From: a bacterium
GTDB taxonomy: Bacteria; Planctomycetota; Planctomycetia; Pirellulales; Pirellulaceae
Direction: 5' to 3'
Length of the DNA stretch: 5,339 nt
Assembly: GCA_030432015.1 (NCBI GenBank)
Contig: JAUIHJ010000601.1
Span: 1-5,339 of the forward strand
Part shown: positions 1 through 5,178 of the stretch, one piece after another
How positions within the stretch are numbered: the first letter of the stretch is position 1
How the letters are laid out: every line of letters starts with the position of its first letter
Position numbers and translations under genes: made by a program
The notes under the pieces: generated by a model
Database searches by the model: none
What the model was told of the DNA's origin: nothing
Seen by the model: the letters and a program-made list of their open reading frames with translations, nothing else

Positions 1-324
1 GTGGTGCACCCGGCCGCTCATCAGACGCAACATCCGCCTGGCATCGTCCCGGTCGCGCGGCTTACCGAGGATCTGCCCATCACACTCGGCCACGGTATCG
101 CAGCCGATGATGATTCCCGGCGGACAGCGTCCTGCGACATCGGCAGCTTTCTGATACGCTAGTCGAGCGACAAATTCCTGCGGGGATTCCCGCGTCAGGC
201 TCCCGGATTCGACGCCGTCGCGCGGCGGCACAACCTCAAACGTATAGCCGGCCGCTTGCAGCAATTCGCGACGACGGGGCGACTGGCTGGCCAAGACCAG
301 CTTCCTCTCAGACGGGGTCATCAT
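1..324 (-). CDS. maf: Maf family nucleoside triphosphate pyrophosphatase, N-terminal part (runs off the left edge)
   Basis: Maf proteins hydrolyse non-canonical or surplus nucleoside triphosphates to the monophosphate and pyrophosphate in the cytoplasm; some have been linked to septum arrest. Reading the minus strand from the ATG at 324 gives 108 uninterrupted codons to the window edge. The N-terminus has the Maf signature LASQSPRRRELL (residues 11-22), followed by RLAYQKA (54-60) and the catalytic-loop stretch GCDTVAECDGQILGKPRD (74-91) with Asp76, then a DDARRML helix. Full Maf proteins are about 190-200 residues, so roughly the last 90 lie outside the window. The SPRRREL motif resembles the YhdE (dTTP/UTP) branch more than YceF, but substrate is a tentative inference. 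Two ATGs stand in tandem (322-324 and 319-321); a GGAAGAG Shine-Dalgarno (complement of 331-337) sits six bases before the first. The gene diverges from the pseudouridine synthase across 84 bp. Confidence 0.93.
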   Translation of the reverse strand, partial: MMTPSERKLVLASQSPRRRELLQAAGYTFEVVPPRDGVESGSLTRESPQEFVARLAYQKAADVAGRCPPGIIIGCDTVAECDGQILGKPRDRDDARRMLRLMSGRVHH

Positions 325-330
325 TACACA

Positions 331-337
331 CTCTTCC
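331..337 (-). promoter_or_regulatory. Ribosome binding site of the Maf gene
   Basis: On the minus strand this reads GGAAGAG and ends six bases before the ATG at 324. The purine-rich match and good spacing favour the first of the two tandem ATG codons as the start. Confidence 0.5.
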
Positions 338-408
338 GTGATTCAACGCGCCGCGATGCCGGCGAATGTCAAACTCAAACTCGATTCAGGTTGATTGGTC
401 ACCGCCAA

Positions 409-1080
409 ATGCTATTCTCCGTGCTGCATGAAGACAACCATCTGCTAGTCGTCAATAAGCCGGCCCATTTGCCGACGATGGGTGTTCCCGAAGGTGAGCC
501 AAGCTTGTTGGCTGCTGCCAAACAGTACATCAAACAGAAGTACGACAAGCCGGGAAACGTCTATTTGGGAATTGTCAGTCGGCTCGATGCACCCGTAACC
601 GGCGCCGTTGTGATTGCACGCACGTCCAAGTCGGCGGCACGGCTGACCAAACAATTTCGCGACCGCCGCGTCGAGAAACAATATTGGGCGCTGCTGGAGG
701 CGCAGCCAGATCCACCTGAGGGCAGTCTGGTTGACTGGCTACGCAAAGACGAACGCCACCGCCGGATGCATGTCAGTTCGAGCTCGCATTCAGAAGCACA
801 GGAAGCACGACTCAACTACCGTACGGTCCGCCGCGTCACCGGCGCGGTCCTGGTCGAGGTCGAACTTCTCACTGGCCGCAAGCATCAAATTCGCCTCCAA
901 CTGTCTCATCACGGCGTCCCAATTCTCGGGGACCGAAAGTACGGCTCGCGACGAAAATTCCCCAACGGCATCGGGCTGCACGCGAGAAGCGTGAAATTCG
1001 AACACCCGGTCTTAAAGACGCCGGTCGAAATCGTGGCACCGCTGCCAGCCGCTTGGCGCGGCTATGGCATGCGCGATTGA
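409..1080 (+). CDS. RluA family RNA pseudouridine synthase, short form without S4 domain
   Basis: This enzyme isomerises specific uridines to pseudouridine in rRNA or tRNA in the cytoplasm. From ATG 409 the protein is 223 residues, close to the size of single-domain RluA enzymes. It starts with the usual LHEDNHLLVVNKPAHLPT strand (residues 6-23). Motif II is SRLDAPVTGAVVIART (57-72) with the catalytic Asp60. The KQYWALLE strand follows (90-97), and motif III is TGRKHQIRLQLSHHGVPILGDRKYG (155-179). The residue before RLD is Ser, where the family usually has His. There is no N-terminal S4 domain. The reading frame is open back to 256, but that extension overlaps the Maf gene on the other strand and shows no domain, so ATG 409 is preferred although its ribosome site is weak. 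The target uridine cannot be told from the sequence. The gene ends 13 bp before the stop of the convergent receiver-like gene. Confidence 0.93.
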   Translation: MLFSVLHEDNHLLVVNKPAHLPTMGVPEGEPSLLAAAKQYIKQKYDKPGNVYLGIVSRLDAPVTGAVVIARTSKSAARLTKQFRDRRVEKQYWALLEAQPDPPEGSLVDWLRKDERHRRMHVSSSSHSEAQEARLNYRTVRRVTGAVLVEVELLTGRKHQIRLQLSHHGVPILGDRKYGSRRKFPNGIGLHARSVKFEHPVLKTPVEIVAPLPAAWRGYGMRD

Positions 1081-1093
1081 GCCGAACTGCTCG

Positions 1094-1909
1094 CTACGCG
1101 ACCGCCCGCTGCTGGCGTTTTGCAACGGCCTGGAGCTGGTTCTCAAGGATGCCGATCAGGTCCGCATTCATGAAGGGCTTGGCGATAAGTTGGCAAATTC
1201 CCTCGGCCTGGAGCCGCTGATAGTCGGCCAGACGGGGAAAATTGAGCAACGCCACGATCGGAGCATGCCCCAGGCCTTTGACAAACGCGTGCAGGGCTTC
1301 GACCGACTCTGGCCGATGCGCTTCGTCCCAGATCCCCGCGGCAACATGGTGAACCATGGTCAGTTGCCGCGGCGGCATCCAGACGGACGCATACCCGGCC
1401 GCGGCGCAGGTCGCGGCCAGGCCGTGATAGGTGATTGCGGATTCCGTGCCGATGCCGATCATTTTTTGTTCGCCGGTTACCGGTACATTTGGGACCCCCA
1501 ATAGCCGCTCGACCTCGGTGGCCGTGCGGGGATGTGACCAGCCCGGACTGGTATCGCTCAACAGTTCACGCAAGCGTGCCTCGCCCTGGTGCCAGTACAG
1601 CCGCAGTGCGCCACTCCAGGGATGGCCGGTACGCATCTCTCCTTCGCACCAGGACCCTGCCAGGACAGCCAGCCGCGCCAACGGCGCCAGACGATGCACC
1701 AATTCGAGCTGCTGTTCAGCAAACTGGCTCGGCCGTGGTTGTGCAACCACAACCAACTCTGGAAGCAGGGCCGGATATCCCATCGCACGAATCGCCTCGG
1801 CCGGCGTCGCAGCCACCGAAAGCAAACTGTGCTCGTCCAACCACTCGATGGCGCTGGCAAACTCACCGTGGCGATGGTCGCCGATCAACAGCACGCGGCG
1901 TAGAACCAT
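1094..1909 (-). CDS. Tandem degenerate receiver (CheY-like) domain protein, function unknown
   Basis: No characterised protein is recognised. The 271-residue product from ATG 1909 reads as two receiver-like alpha/beta units. Unit 1 (about residues 3-120) starts with the strand RRVLLIG. Its third strand LPELVVVAQ has Ala/Gln where the phospho-acceptor Asp would be, and it contains a striking Trp/Cys/His-rich stretch GSWCEGEMRTGHPW...LYWHQ (85-108). Unit 2 (about 148-262) has strand KMIGIGTES without the usual acidic pair, a strand ending in Asp195 (AAGIWDE), strand APIVALL (216-222), and IAKPF with Lys244 where receivers keep their invariant Lys. No HTH, kinase or membrane segment is visible. 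A TTG start at 1954 would add 15 residues, but ATG 1909 begins directly at the first strand and is preferred. It lies 48 bp downstream of the HTH-EIIA stop on the same strand, so co-transcription is likely. The receiver reading is inferred from the strand/helix pattern, not from a database match. Confidence 0.75.
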   Translation of the reverse strand: MVLRRVLLIGDHRHGEFASAIEWLDEHSLLSVAATPAEAIRAMGYPALLPELVVVAQPRPSQFAEQQLELVHRLAPLARLAVLAGSWCEGEMRTGHPWSGALRLYWHQGEARLRELLSDTSPGWSHPRTATEVERLLGVPNVPVTGEQKMIGIGTESAITYHGLAATCAAAGYASVWMPPRQLTMVHHVAAGIWDEAHRPESVEALHAFVKGLGHAPIVALLNFPRLADYQRLQAEGICQLIAKPFMNADLIGILENQLQAVAKRQQRAVA

Positions 1910-1957
1910 GAATTTCGCTTTCTCGAACTTCGCACCGGAAGCTGGCACGACCAACGG

Positions 1958-2665
1958 TTAGCTCGGCAAGTTTTGCTCACATTCTTCAATGCAAGCCAGC
2001 ACCTCGGCGGGAGTTTGACAGCTCCGCAGTTCTGCTAGCAAGGCTGCGTCACCGACCAGTCGGCTGAGCCTGGCCAGCAGCCGCAGATGACCGCGATCAT
2101 CGCAGGAGCAGACAAGAAAGAATAGATCGGTTAGGACGCCACCCCCAAAGGGGATGCCGCTGGAAGTGATTCCCAGTGCTAAGAAGGGTTCTGCCAGAAT
2201 GGTCGGCAGGGGACGCCTCGCGTGAAGAAGCGCCACACCATTGTCCAGGGCGGTCGGATGCAGGCTCTCTCGAGCTCGAATTGCATCGGCCATCTTGTCC
2301 GGATCCCACAAGAGCCCCGTATCGGCCGCCAACTTGGTCATTGCCAAAATCACGGAATTCCGGGTACGTGCCGCCAACGGCACGGCGATCGCCTCGGCCG
2401 GCAGCAAGGCCGCGATCGAGATCGCCGCCTCCTCCGGCTGACTTGAATCGCGCCCCAAGACTTCCTCGACTTCGACAAGTTCCTCTGCGTCAGAAGCGCC
2501 AATTCGGGTTTCCAACCAATGATGAATTTCGGCTTGCGAGAAACGCCAGCGGCCGCCAATCCGCCTTCCCGGTAGTTTGCCGCGGTCCGCCATTTTGGCA
2601 ACCTTAGCGGGAGATAAGTGCAAGAAGGCTGCCAGGCTGTCAATTTCGAAGTCTTCGTGGGGCAT
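1958..2665 (-). CDS. Excisionase/MerR-type HTH fused to a PTS EIIA (PtsN-like) domain
   Basis: From ATG 2665 the product is 235 residues. Residues 5-55 form an excisionase-family winged HTH: EIDSLAAFLHLSPAKVAKM, then GKLPGRRIGGRWRFSQAEIHHWL. An acidic linker follows (about 58-80, rich in Glu). Residues 81-232 read as a fructose/nitrogen-type EIIA domain. Its phosphorylatable histidine is His148 in NGVALLHARRPLP, matching the GIAIPH site of PtsN, and GIPFGGGVLTDLFFLVCS (170-187) corresponds to the PtsN core strand. EIIA domains take a phosphoryl group from HPr/NPr and here probably act as a sensor rather than a sugar transporter, since no EIIB or EIIC is nearby. The frame is open further upstream to a GTG at 2782, but that extension shows no domain; ATG 2665 begins just before the HTH, although its Shine-Dalgarno is poor. 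It is the first gene of a likely two-gene unit with the tandem receiver protein. The domain calls are firm; a role in gene regulation is inferred. Confidence 0.9.
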   Translation of the reverse strand: MPHEDFEIDSLAAFLHLSPAKVAKMADRGKLPGRRIGGRWRFSQAEIHHWLETRIGASDAEELVEVEEVLGRDSSQPEEAAISIAALLPAEAIAVPLAARTRNSVILAMTKLAADTGLLWDPDKMADAIRARESLHPTALDNGVALLHARRPLPTILAEPFLALGITSSGIPFGGGVLTDLFFLVCSCDDRGHLRLLARLSRLVGDAALLAELRSCQTPAEVLACIEECEQNLPS

Positions 2666-2850
2666 GATCGGGGCTGAGCTTGAGGGGAAATCGGTGGGAA
2701 GACGGAGGACGTTCGCGGCGGGCAGCACGGCGTTGCAGCACCGCGGAGCAATCGAATCACCGAGTTGCCTGGGCGCAACCACTCGTCCCGTGGTGACTCA
2801 CAGCACGTTGCCACCAAGCGCCGAATCACCGCCTGCCGGTGGAATCGGAA

Positions 2851-2880
2851 TTGCCCTGTCATGAGCGTTTCTGCTATAAG
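2851..2880 (+). promoter_or_regulatory. Candidate sigma-70-type promoter for the DUF481 gene
   Basis: TTGCCC at 2851-2856 (four of six against TTGACA) and TATAAG at 2875-2880 (five of six against TATAAT) are separated by 18 bp. A second possible -10, TATAAC, lies at 2892-2897. Transcription starting downstream of either would still include ATG 2946; with the second -10, the alternative GTG at 2898 would fall outside the transcript. Planctomycete promoters are poorly defined, so this is tentative. Confidence 0.35.
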
Positions 2881-2945
2881 CCGACCCGCATTATAACGTG
2901 ATCGATCGAGAGAAGTTCATTTCTTTTTCCCCAAGACGTTGCTTC

Positions 2946-3902
2946 ATGCGTGCAGGTTTGATTCGTTGCATGTTGGGCATGCTCCTACTAGCTGCCACAG
3001 CAACCCAGGCATTGGCCCAGCCCCCCATCGCGCCCTATTCCGGTCAAACGCCGTCGCGGCTGCCTGCCACCGACGAGGTCACGCCGGTCCCATCAGACGA
3101 TTCCGGCTGGCCAGTGGAAGAGATTCTGCCCAGCCAAACGCTTCCGGAGCCGATTCTGCCCGATCCCGCGGCCGAGGTCTTGATCGTGGACGAACCGATG
3201 CCGCTCGAGGAGGCCACGCGGCACTGGTACGACCCTCGCTGGATGTTTCCAGGCAAGGTCAGTGGCGGATTCGAATTGGGGCTCAACGGCTCGGATGGAA
3301 ACTCCGAAGCGTTTAGCATGAAGACCGGGTTCAACTTCAAGCATAAGACCGATTGGGACGAATTCGCCGTCGATTTGGCCTATAACAAGGCGACCGCGGA
3401 CGGAGCGCAGACGCAACATAACGCACAATTCAACGCTTCCTACGAGCGGAGCATCAAGGATTCGAAGTGGAGCCTCTTCTTGAAGGACTCCACACTCTAC
3501 GATGAATTCAAGCCCTACGACCTCCGTGTCGCACTCAACGGCGGTGTTAGCTACACCGCCATCAAGACCGAAGCAACCACATGGAAGGTGAGGTTTGGTG
3601 CCGGTGGCTCCGTCGAAATCGGCGGCGTTTCGGAGTCCTGGATCCCGGAAGGCGTGCTGGGCACCGACTTTGACAAGCAACTTACCGACCGCCAGAAGAT
3701 CAGCCTGACCAGCGACTTTTTCCCGGATTGGCGAGACGCTTCCAACTACCGGGTCGTCACCAAGGCCAGCTATGAAGTATTGTTGGACGAAGTGCACAAT
3801 CTGAATTTGAAACTGTCGCTGAACGATCAATACGACAGTACGCCCAATGGCGCCAAGCCGAACGACATCTTCTACTCGATCGTGCTGCTATGGAAAATGT
3901 AG
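2946..3902 (+). CDS. DUF481 family outer-membrane beta-barrel protein (YdiY-like) with signal peptide
   Basis: The 318-residue product starts with a signal peptide, MRAGLIRCMLGMLLLAATATQALA, with probable cleavage after ALA and before QPP, so it is exported. Residues about 25-75 are a Pro/Glu/Asp-rich, probably disordered segment with a near-repeat LPSQTLPEPILPDP. After WYDPRWMFPGKVSG comes the DUF481 barrel: GGFELGLNGSDGNSEAFSM, alternating aromatic/polar strands, DEFKPYDLRVALNGGVSY, RFGAGGSVEIGG, DFDKQLTDRQKISL, SDFFPDWRDASNYRV and a C-terminal DQYDSTPNGAKPNDIFYS...LLW. The family has no established biochemical role beyond being a predicted outer-membrane barrel. The frame is open back to a GTG at 2898, which would put 16 residues (MIDREKFISFSPRRCF) before the signal peptide; ATG 2946 gives a normal signal peptide and is preferred, though neither start has a strong ribosome site. 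It diverges from the HTH-EIIA gene and appears monocistronic. Confidence 0.9.
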   Translation: MRAGLIRCMLGMLLLAATATQALAQPPIAPYSGQTPSRLPATDEVTPVPSDDSGWPVEEILPSQTLPEPILPDPAAEVLIVDEPMPLEEATRHWYDPRWMFPGKVSGGFELGLNGSDGNSEAFSMKTGFNFKHKTDWDEFAVDLAYNKATADGAQTQHNAQFNASYERSIKDSKWSLFLKDSTLYDEFKPYDLRVALNGGVSYTAIKTEATTWKVRFGAGGSVEIGGVSESWIPEGVLGTDFDKQLTDRQKISLTSDFFPDWRDASNYRVVTKASYEVLLDEVHNLNLKLSLNDQYDSTPNGAKPNDIFYSIVLLWKM

Positions 3903-4076
3903 CCGGCACCTAGCGAGCACGGCACGGAAACGGTTGCAGGGGTAGCGCACGGCATCATGACATGGCGGCGTCGCGCTGGGGAACTCGAAACCGGAGCCCC
4001 CTGTCGTACAACGGCAAATGAGCATCCGGGGCAATTGTGTTTTTCAAACTGCTACGTCTCCAGCCCGGCGGGTCAG

Positions 4077-4089
4077 TTTTGAAGTTGCG
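4077..4089 (+). repeat. 13-bp direct repeat, copy 1 (TTTTGAAGTTGCG)
   Basis: This 13-mer is identical to positions 5200-5212, where it forms the left arm of a larger inverted repeat. Here no clear right arm is found, so it may be a remnant or a half site. Confidence 0.5.
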
Positions 4090-4108
4090 GGTTTTCAGAT
4101 ACGATAAA
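4079..4108 (+). promoter_or_regulatory. Weak candidate promoter for the P-II gene
   Basis: TTGAAG (4079-4084) and GATAAA (4103-4108) are 18 bp apart; each matches the sigma-70 consensus at only four of six positions. The location in the most AT-rich part of the intergenic stretch, about 125 bp before the start codon, is the main support. No GG-N10-GC sigma-54 pattern was found at suitable spacing before the gene. Confidence 0.2.
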
Positions 4109-4193
4109 CGTCTAAATTGAGAAACCGAAAGGCCCTGATCGCGCAACGTCTCGACTTGCGGCTTGCGTCTAAACCGATCAAGAACTGCGAGCG

Positions 4194-4205
4194 CTGGCCG
4201 GCCAG
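4194..4205. repeat. 12-bp perfect palindrome upstream of the P-II gene
   Basis: CTGGCCGGCCAG equals its own reverse complement and ends 27 bp before the GTG start of the P-II gene. It could be an operator half-site pair, but short GC palindromes are frequent in GC-rich DNA, so no function is claimed. Confidence 0.3.
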
Positions 4206-4220
4206 GCATTTCCTCATTGC

Positions 4221-4224
4221 GGAG
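4221..4224 (+). promoter_or_regulatory. Ribosome binding site of the P-II gene
   Basis: GGAG lies eight bases before the GTG at 4233. It supports this non-ATG start, which also places the canonical MKLIVAII N-terminus of the P-II family at residue 1. Confidence 0.65.
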
Positions 4225-4232
4225 TCGTCACG

Positions 4233-4580
4233 GTGAAACTGATCGTCGCCATCATCCAACCAACCAAACTGAATGTTGTTCGGGAGGCGCTGGCCCAGGC
4301 CGGCGTCGAGCGAATGACTGTTGGCGATGCGTTAGGCTACGGTCGACAACAAGGGCATACCGAGCTATATCGGGGCAACGAGTACCAACCAACCCTCCTC
4401 CGCAAAGTCGCCCTGGAAATTGTTGTCAATGACGACTTTCTCGAACGTACACTTGGGATCCTCCAGGATGTTGCGGGAAGCGGCGGCGACGGCACGATTG
4501 GCGATGGCAAGATTTTTGTGCTGCCGGTCGCGCAGGCCATTCAGATCGGCGGAACGGCGATCGGACCCGAGGCCGTGTAG
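4233..4580 (+). CDS. P-II family nitrogen regulator (GlnB/GlnK-like) with altered nucleotide-binding residues
   Basis: P-II proteins are cytoplasmic trimers that sense 2-oxoglutarate and ATP/ADP and control nitrogen enzymes, transporters or regulators through their T-loop. The 115-residue product starts at a GTG with a good GGAG site. It aligns without gaps to E. coli GlnB through the T-loop: GRQQGHTELYRGNEY (37-51) retains Gln39, Tyr46 and the uridylylation-site Tyr51, and Lys58 is kept in LLRKVALEIVV. The B-loop differs: SGGDGTIGDGK (83-93) has three extra residues before IGDGK and Thr in place of Lys85, while the Lys90 equivalent (Lys93) remains. The C-terminus QAIQIGGTAIGPEAV has Gln and Gly where GlnB has the ATP-contacting Arg101 and Arg103. 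The family call is firm; what these changes do to ligand binding is inference. No amtB or glnA is in the window. A small receiver-like gene follows 235 bp downstream on the same strand. Confidence 0.95.
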   Translation: MKLIVAIIQPTKLNVVREALAQAGVERMTVGDALGYGRQQGHTELYRGNEYQPTLLRKVALEIVVNDDFLERTLGILQDVAGSGGDGTIGDGKIFVLPVAQAIQIGGTAIGPEAV

Positions 4581-4597
4581 CGAGGGCAAACTTCAAC

Positions 4598-4634
4598 GTT
4601 GCGGGACGGCACCGGCGGACGCCCGCCGCGCAAC
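4598..4634 (+). terminator. GC-rich hairpin after the P-II gene, possible terminator
   Basis: An inner stem CGGCGG/CCGCCG (4613-4618 with 4623-4628, loop ACGC) is nested in an outer stem GTTGCG/CGCAAC (4598-4603 with 4629-4634), with a nine-base bulge on the left side. It starts 18 bp after the P-II stop. No T-tract follows, so it is not a classical intrinsic terminator; it could instead stabilise the mRNA 3' end. Confidence 0.35.
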
Positions 4635-4804
4635 CGACAATTATGGACCACGATCGTCGTGAGTCCGACCAGCCTCGACGCCAGAATCGCTTCGGCAGTG
4701 TTGTTGCGGTCACCAGATGCGGGGGACGTTTTGCTCCACGGCCCGCCGCCTGTGGCGACGGACGTCGTGCCGAAGGAATCCTTGTATCGCGTCACATCTC
4801 ATCC

Positions 4805-4810
4805 AGAAGG
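4805..4810 (+). promoter_or_regulatory. Ribosome binding site of the small receiver-like gene
   Basis: AGAAGG lies five bases before ATG 4816. It decides the start against the longer open frame that extends back to 4717. Confidence 0.6.
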
Positions 4811-4815
4811 ATCGC

Positions 4816-5178
4816 ATGATCGGAATTTACCTAACCTCGGACCTGTTTTTCTCGTCCCGCGTAACAAGCGTCGCCCGGGAACATGGCTGGCCATTGGAAA
4901 TTGCCGTGTCGACGGACGCCGCGATCGCCAAATCGCGCGAGCAACCGGTGGCCCTGCTGATCGTTGACCTGGGAAAATTCGCCGCTCACATGCCCGCTCT
5001 GCTCACCGAACTGCGCACGTGTTCGCCCGCGATGCATGTCGTCGCCTACGGCCCGCACGTCAATGAAACGGCGCTCACCGATGCCCGACAGGCTGGATGT
5101 GACGAGGTAATGTCACAGGGGCAATTCAATCAACAGGCAGCACAGATCCTGCAACGCTGCTTCGAATCCGCCACATGA
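4816..5178 (+). CDS. Small single-domain receiver-like (pseudo-receiver) protein
   Basis: The 120-residue product has the length and strand/helix rhythm of a stand-alone CheY-type receiver. Strand 1 is IGIYLTSD (2-9), with one acidic residue instead of the usual pair. Strand 2 is LEIAVS (27-32), and strand 3 PVALLIVDL (44-52) carries Asp51 at the phospho-acceptor position. Strand 4 is MHVVAYGP (73-80), followed by the helix ETALTDARQAGCDEV, typical of receivers (TxARxxGxDxV). Strand 5 has MSQGQF where the invariant Lys-Pro should be, so the Lys is missing. No output domain is attached. AGAAGG before ATG 4816 and the start directly at strand 1 fix the start; upstream in-frame codons back to 4717 are Arg/Cys-rich and unlikely to be coding. 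The 235-bp gap from the P-II gene leaves co-transcription uncertain. Partner and function are unknown. Confidence 0.78.
   Translation: MIGIYLTSDLFFSSRVTSVAREHGWPLEIAVSTDAAIAKSREQPVALLIVDLGKFAAHMPALLTELRTCSPAMHVVAYGPHVNETALTDARQAGCDEVMSQGQFNQQAAQILQRCFESAT

Larger units (their letters stand above)
3903..4232. other. Gene-free 330-bp stretch between the DUF481 and P-II genes
   Basis: No convincing coding sequence is seen here. A minus-strand open frame (3955-4209) overlaps nothing but is rich in Arg/Pro, matches no family I know and is judged spurious. The stretch holds an imperfect inverted repeat (TTCAAACTG near 4042, CAGTTTTGAA at 4075-4084), one copy of TTTTGAAGTTGCG at 4077-4089, which recurs near the right end of the window, an AT-richer segment about 4091-4125 that could carry the P-II promoter, and a 12-bp GC palindrome at 4194-4205. 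No Rho-independent terminator with a T-tract is evident after the DUF481 stop. Confidence 0.5.

Noticed and set aside
256..408. N-terminal extension of the pseudouridine synthase to an upstream start
   Set aside because: It would overlap the start of the divergent Maf gene, and its Arg-rich translation resembles no pseudouridine synthase N-terminus or S4 domain.
2666..2782. 39-residue N-terminal extension of the HTH-EIIA protein to a GTG at 2782
   Set aside because: The extension has no domain features and the HTH begins immediately after ATG 2665.
3093..3830. Long minus-strand open frame (245 codons) opposite the DUF481 gene
   Set aside because: It is fully antisense to a gene with clear family motifs and a signal peptide, and its translation shows no recognisable domain; it is a codon-bias shadow.
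3955..4209. Minus-strand open frame of 84 codons in the gap before the P-II gene
   Set aside because: The translation is Arg/Pro-rich, lacks family motifs and contains the dispersed 13-mer repeat; no ribosome site stands out.
4150..4232. Sigma-54 promoter before the P-II gene, as often found for glnK
   Set aside because: The nearby TGGC and TTGC words do not have the required GG-N10-GC spacing.
4599..4967. Plus-strand open frame of 122 codons between and into the receiver-like gene
   Set aside because: It overlaps the better supported receiver-like gene in another frame and has no domain pattern.
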